Part shown: positions 33,630 through 36,216 of the stretch, piece by piece
Layout: every line of letters starts with the position of its first letter
Position numbering within the stretch: the stretch's first letter is position 1
Translations under genes and position numbers: made by a program
The notes under the pieces: generated by a model
Database searches by the model: none
What the model saw: only the letters and a program-made list of their open reading frames with translations
Told to the model about the DNA's origin: nothing
NCBI GenBank assembly: GCA_030452265.1
Contig: JAKDMQ010000008.1
Location: 1 to 36,216 of the forward strand
Length of the DNA stretch: 36,216 bases
Source of the DNA: Nitrococcus sp.
GTDB lineage: Bacteria > Pseudomonadota > Gammaproteobacteria > Nitrococcales > Nitrococcaceae
Reading direction: 5' to 3'

Positions 33630-35417
33630 ATGGCTGATAATACCCAAGCCGCGATCGATCCGGCGGAGCTCGCGCGCGTAATCGCCGAGATCGCCGACAA
33701 AAGCCAGCAACTGGTCCAGGATTTCCTGACCCGTGAGGAATCCGCCCATCATCTCGCGCTGGCGGATACCCTGCAAATGAGCCGGCTGTTTCAGGATCTC
33801 TACGCCCGCATGATGGCCGATCCGCTGCAGTTGGCTCAGAGCCAGGTCGCATTCTGGCAGGATTACATGTTGCTCATGCAGCGCTCCACGCTGCGCATGA
33901 TGGGCTTCGATGTCGAGCCGATGATCCGCCCGCATGAGAAAGACCGGCGCTTTAAACACGAATCCTGGGAGTCGAACCTCTTGTTCGACTTCATCAAGCA
34001 ATCCTATCTGCTCTCGGCCGACTATATCCACCACATCGTCAAGAATGTCGACGGCCTGGATGACAAGACCGAGAGAAAGATCGATTTCTACACCCGGCAG
34101 TTCATCGATGCCTTGTCGCCTTCCAACTTTCTCGCTACCAACCCGGAGATTCTGGGCAAAACAATCGAAAGCCGCGGGCAGAACCTGCTCAATGGGCTCA
34201 ATAACCTGCTGGAGGATCTGGAACGCGGCGGTGGCACTCTGAACATTCGCATGACCGACCCGGATGCCTTCGAGCTCGGTCGGGATCTGGCCCTGACACC
34301 AGGCAAGGTAATCTATGAGACCGACTTGGCTCAGCTCATCCAATACGAGCCGGCAACGGAGAAGGTCTACAAGCGGCCGGTTTTGTTCATCCCGCCCTGG
34401 ATCAATAAGTACTACATCCTCGATCTGCAGCCGAAAAACTCCCTGGTCAAGTGGCTGGTGGAGCAAGGCCATAGCGTATTTGTCCTCTCTTGGCGCAACC
34501 CGAGCGCGGAGTTCGCGAACAAGGCCTTCGACGATTACCTGCTGGAAGGACCCATCGCGGCGCTAGGTGCCATCGAGCAGTCTGTTGGTGTGAACGAGGT
34601 CAACCTGGTCGGTTACTGCCTGGGGGGAACGTTGCTCGCCTGCACCCTCGCCTATATGGCGGCGCAAGGGGACCGCCGCGCCCACAGTGCGACGTTCCTT
34701 ACTAGCCTCTTGGACTTCGAGAATCCGGGCGAGCTCGAGATCTTCATCGATGAGGATCAGCTGCGATCATTAGAGGAGCAAATGCAGCGCCGCGGTTACC
34801 TGACCGGCGCGCAGATGGCCCACACCATGAGCAGCCTGCGGGCGAACGACCTCATCTGGTCGTTTTTCGTCAATAATTACCTGCGCGGCGAGGATCCCTT
34901 TCCCTTTGACCTGCTGTACTGGAACCAGGACTCCACCAACATGCCGGCCCGTATGCACGCGTTTTACCTGCGCAACATGTACTTGGAGAATAGACTGCGC
35001 GAGCCGGGCGGCATTACCCTCGCCGGCGAGCCCATCGATCTTGCCAAGATCCGAGTGCCGGCTTTTTTCCTCTCCACTCGGGAAGACCACATCGCGCCCT
35101 GGAAGGCCACCTATCAAGGCTTACGCTTACTAAGCGGCAACACGAGATTCGTTCTGAGCGGCTCCGGGCACGTTGCCGGTGTCATCAACCCCCCGGCCAA
35201 GGAGAAATACGGTTATTGGACCAACGCCAACACTCCGGAAGACCCGGACGAGTGGGTGGCGGCCGCGGCGTATCACACAGGCTCCTGGTGGCCATGCTGG
35301 GTTGGCTGGCTGAACCAAAAAGGCGGCGCCAAGGTAAAAGCCCGTCGCGTCGGCGCGGGCAAGCTCGAGCCTATCGAGGATGCACCGGGCAGCTATGTCC
35401 GAGAGCGCCATGATTGA
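33630..35417 (+). CDS. phaC: Class I poly(3-hydroxyalkanoate) synthase PhaC
   Basis: PhaC polymerises hydroxyacyl-CoA into intracellular polyester granules. The 595-aa length fits class I. The lipase-like box GYCLGG carries the nucleophile C330; the rest of the triad is D486 (TREDHIAPW) and H514 (SGSGHVAGV). Other markers are FIPPWINKYYILDL, FVLSWRNP, and the Trp-rich AAAYHTGSWWPCWVGWL near the C-terminus. The start ATG 33630 has AAGG about 13 bases upstream, rather distant; a tiny out-of-frame ORF starts at 33611. No phaA, phaB or phasin gene is in the window. Confidence 0.96.
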   Translation: MADNTQAAIDPAELARVIAEIADKSQQLVQDFLTREESAHHLALADTLQMSRLFQDLYARMMADPLQLAQSQVAFWQDYMLLMQRSTLRMMGFDVEPMIRPHEKDRRFKHESWESNLLFDFIKQSYLLSADYIHHIVKNVDGLDDKTERKIDFYTRQFIDALSPSNFLATNPEILGKTIESRGQNLLNGLNNLLEDLERGGGTLNIRMTDPDAFELGRDLALTPGKVIYETDLAQLIQYEPATEKVYKRPVLFIPPWINKYYILDLQPKNSLVKWLVEQGHSVFVLSWRNPSAEFANKAFDDYLLEGPIAALGAIEQSVGVNEVNLVGYCLGGTLLACTLAYMAAQGDRRAHSATFLTSLLDFENPGELEIFIDEDQLRSLEEQMQRRGYLTGAQMAHTMSSLRANDLIWSFFVNNYLRGEDPFPFDLLYWNQDSTNMPARMHAFYLRNMYLENRLREPGGITLAGEPIDLAKIRVPAFFLSTREDHIAPWKATYQGLRLLSGNTRFVLSGSGHVAGVINPPAKEKYGYWTNANTPEDPDEWVAAAAYHTGSWWPCWVGWLNQKGGAKVKARRVGAGKLEPIEDAPGSYVRERHD

Positions 35418-35467
35418 CTACCGCCCGGCGCGGCAAGCCGCTCGCGGATGCTGAAAATCCCTGCAGG

Positions 35468-36216
35468 CTACTTGGGAGACACCACGCGCACCGGTGCCTC
35501 GGAATCGATGCCAAGACCGCGACCGGTCGCAGCGTCGATCAGCAGCTCGCTGCCGTGGCGCTCGGCCGGCGCCAAGGTACAGCGGAATTCCCGCCAATGC
35601 CTGTTGCTGATCAGCAGTCGCGGAGCGGACTCGGGAACCTGCCCGATGCACGCGTGCAGGCACTCGCTGTAGCGCACGGAACGAATCTGCCCCACCCGGG
35701 CTTCCAAGGTCGGACCGCCGTCGAAGATATCCACGTAACCTTCGTAGTGAAATCCTTCCTCCTGCAGCAGACCCAACGCGGCCCGCGTGTGGTCATGGAC
35801 GCGGCCGATCACAGCCTGTGCTTCGGGTCTTAGCAAGGGCACATAGATGGGATTGCGCGGCATCAGCTCGGCGATAAAGGTCTTCCCTCGCGTCCCGGAA
35901 AGATAATCGGCGCGGCGGAATTCCATTGAGAAGAAATGCTGCCCCAGGCAATCCCAAAACGGCGAGCGCCCGCGCTCGTCGCTGACACCACGCATCTCGG
36001 CCACCACTTTGGGCGCAAAGCGCTCGCTGAACTCGGCGAAAAAGAGGAAGCGGCACTTGGACAATAGCCGACTATTGCCGCGTCCGCGGTACTCCGGATC
36101 CAAGTAGAGCGAGCCGATCTCGGCGCAGCCCGTGTAATCGTTGGTCAAATAGAGGGTCGGTATCGATTTGTATACACCGAGCTCGCGCGAGGCGTGCACG
36201 ACGGTGCTGAGGCGAT
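35468..36216 (-). CDS. astA: Arginine N-succinyltransferase, partial
   Basis: AstA starts the arginine succinyltransferase (AST) catabolic pathway. The gene is open to the window edge: codons upstream of the track start (GTG 36199) read RLSTV and continue the protein, so the true N-terminus lies outside. Visible family segments are HASRELGVYKSIPTLYLTNDYTG, IGSLYLDPEYRGRGN, FWDCLGQHFFSMEF, PIYVPLL and DIFDGGPTLEA. About 249 of an expected ~340 residues are present. It is convergent with phaC, with stop codons about 50 bases apart and no convincing terminator between. Confidence 0.93.
   Translation of the reverse strand, partial: RLSTVVHASRELGVYKSIPTLYLTNDYTGCAEIGSLYLDPEYRGRGNSRLLSKCRFLFFAEFSERFAPKVVAEMRGVSDERGRSPFWDCLGQHFFSMEFRRADYLSGTRGKTFIAELMPRNPIYVPLLRPEAQAVIGRVHDHTRAALGLLQEEGFHYEGYVDIFDGGPTLEARVGQIRSVRYSECLHACIGQVPESAPRLLISNRHWREFRCTLAPAERHGSELLIDAATGRGLGIDSEAPVRVVSPK

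Noticed and set aside
35418-35467. Terminator hairpin between phaC and astA (GCGG-caag-CCGC)
   Set aside because: The stem is only four pairs and there is no T tract on either strand.

Overview
The window reads as a chromosomal segment of a moderately GC-rich gammaproteobacterium. This rests on gene content and order: hrcA/nadK/recN/fur/bamE/rnfH, purF-cvpA-dedD-folC-accD-trpABF-truA, and glnE-ilvE-zf-CHCC-lpxL. The presence of MetZ, RsmJ, class I PhaC, AstA and a standalone AsnC-type ligand domain fits as well. A purple-sulfur or ectothiorhodospira-like lineage (order Chromatiales or a relative) is my inference; no rRNA or marker search was possible.

Layout. 1-8140: the heat-shock repressor HrcA with a CIRCE operator is divergent from nadK-recN. 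Then come fur (convergent with recN, divergent from bamE), and rnfH downstream of a very large DUF349 protein. 8461-12117: an AsnC-like domain protein, a Uma2 nuclease-like protein, and a metZ-glycerate kinase pair that overlap by ATGA. 12316-22029: a long minus-strand block, truA-trpF-trpB-trpA-accD-folC-dedD-[ankyrin gene]-cvpA-purF in transcription order, with a seven-repeat ankyrin gene inserted between dedD and cvpA. 22174-22740: a second Uma2 protein. 23167-25682: a plus-strand nitric-oxide module (NnrS, an NsrR-type Rrf2 regulator and a hemerythrin-like protein). 25727-30898: glnE-ilvE-zf-CHCC-lpxL in transcription order, all on the minus strand. 31257-36216: an RRM RNA-binding protein, a metallophosphoesterase, rsmJ, divergent phaC, and a truncated astA.

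Most genes are housekeeping: NAD and amino-acid metabolism, purine, folate and fatty-acid precursors, lipid A, nitrogen control, DNA repair and iron control. The accessory signal lies in small non-coding elements. I see (i) a dispersed ~100-bp repeat with the core GTTGACATCCACCCACG in three places (window edge, 8755, 26689); (ii) a 90-bp element with 19-bp terminal inverted repeats directly after a Uma2 stop codon; (iii) an 80-bp element with related-style inverted ends directly after rsmJ, with a third solo end at the far side of the metallophosphoesterase gene, so that this gene sits in a repeat-bounded cassette; (iv) an inverted repeat at 15415-15482; and (v) a GTGAGGA x5 heptamer tract at the end of glnE. 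No complete transposase, CRISPR array, tRNA or rRNA gene was found. The nearest thing to a coherent accessory system is the NnrS/NsrR/hemerythrin group, which appears to share an operator-like AT-rich motif.
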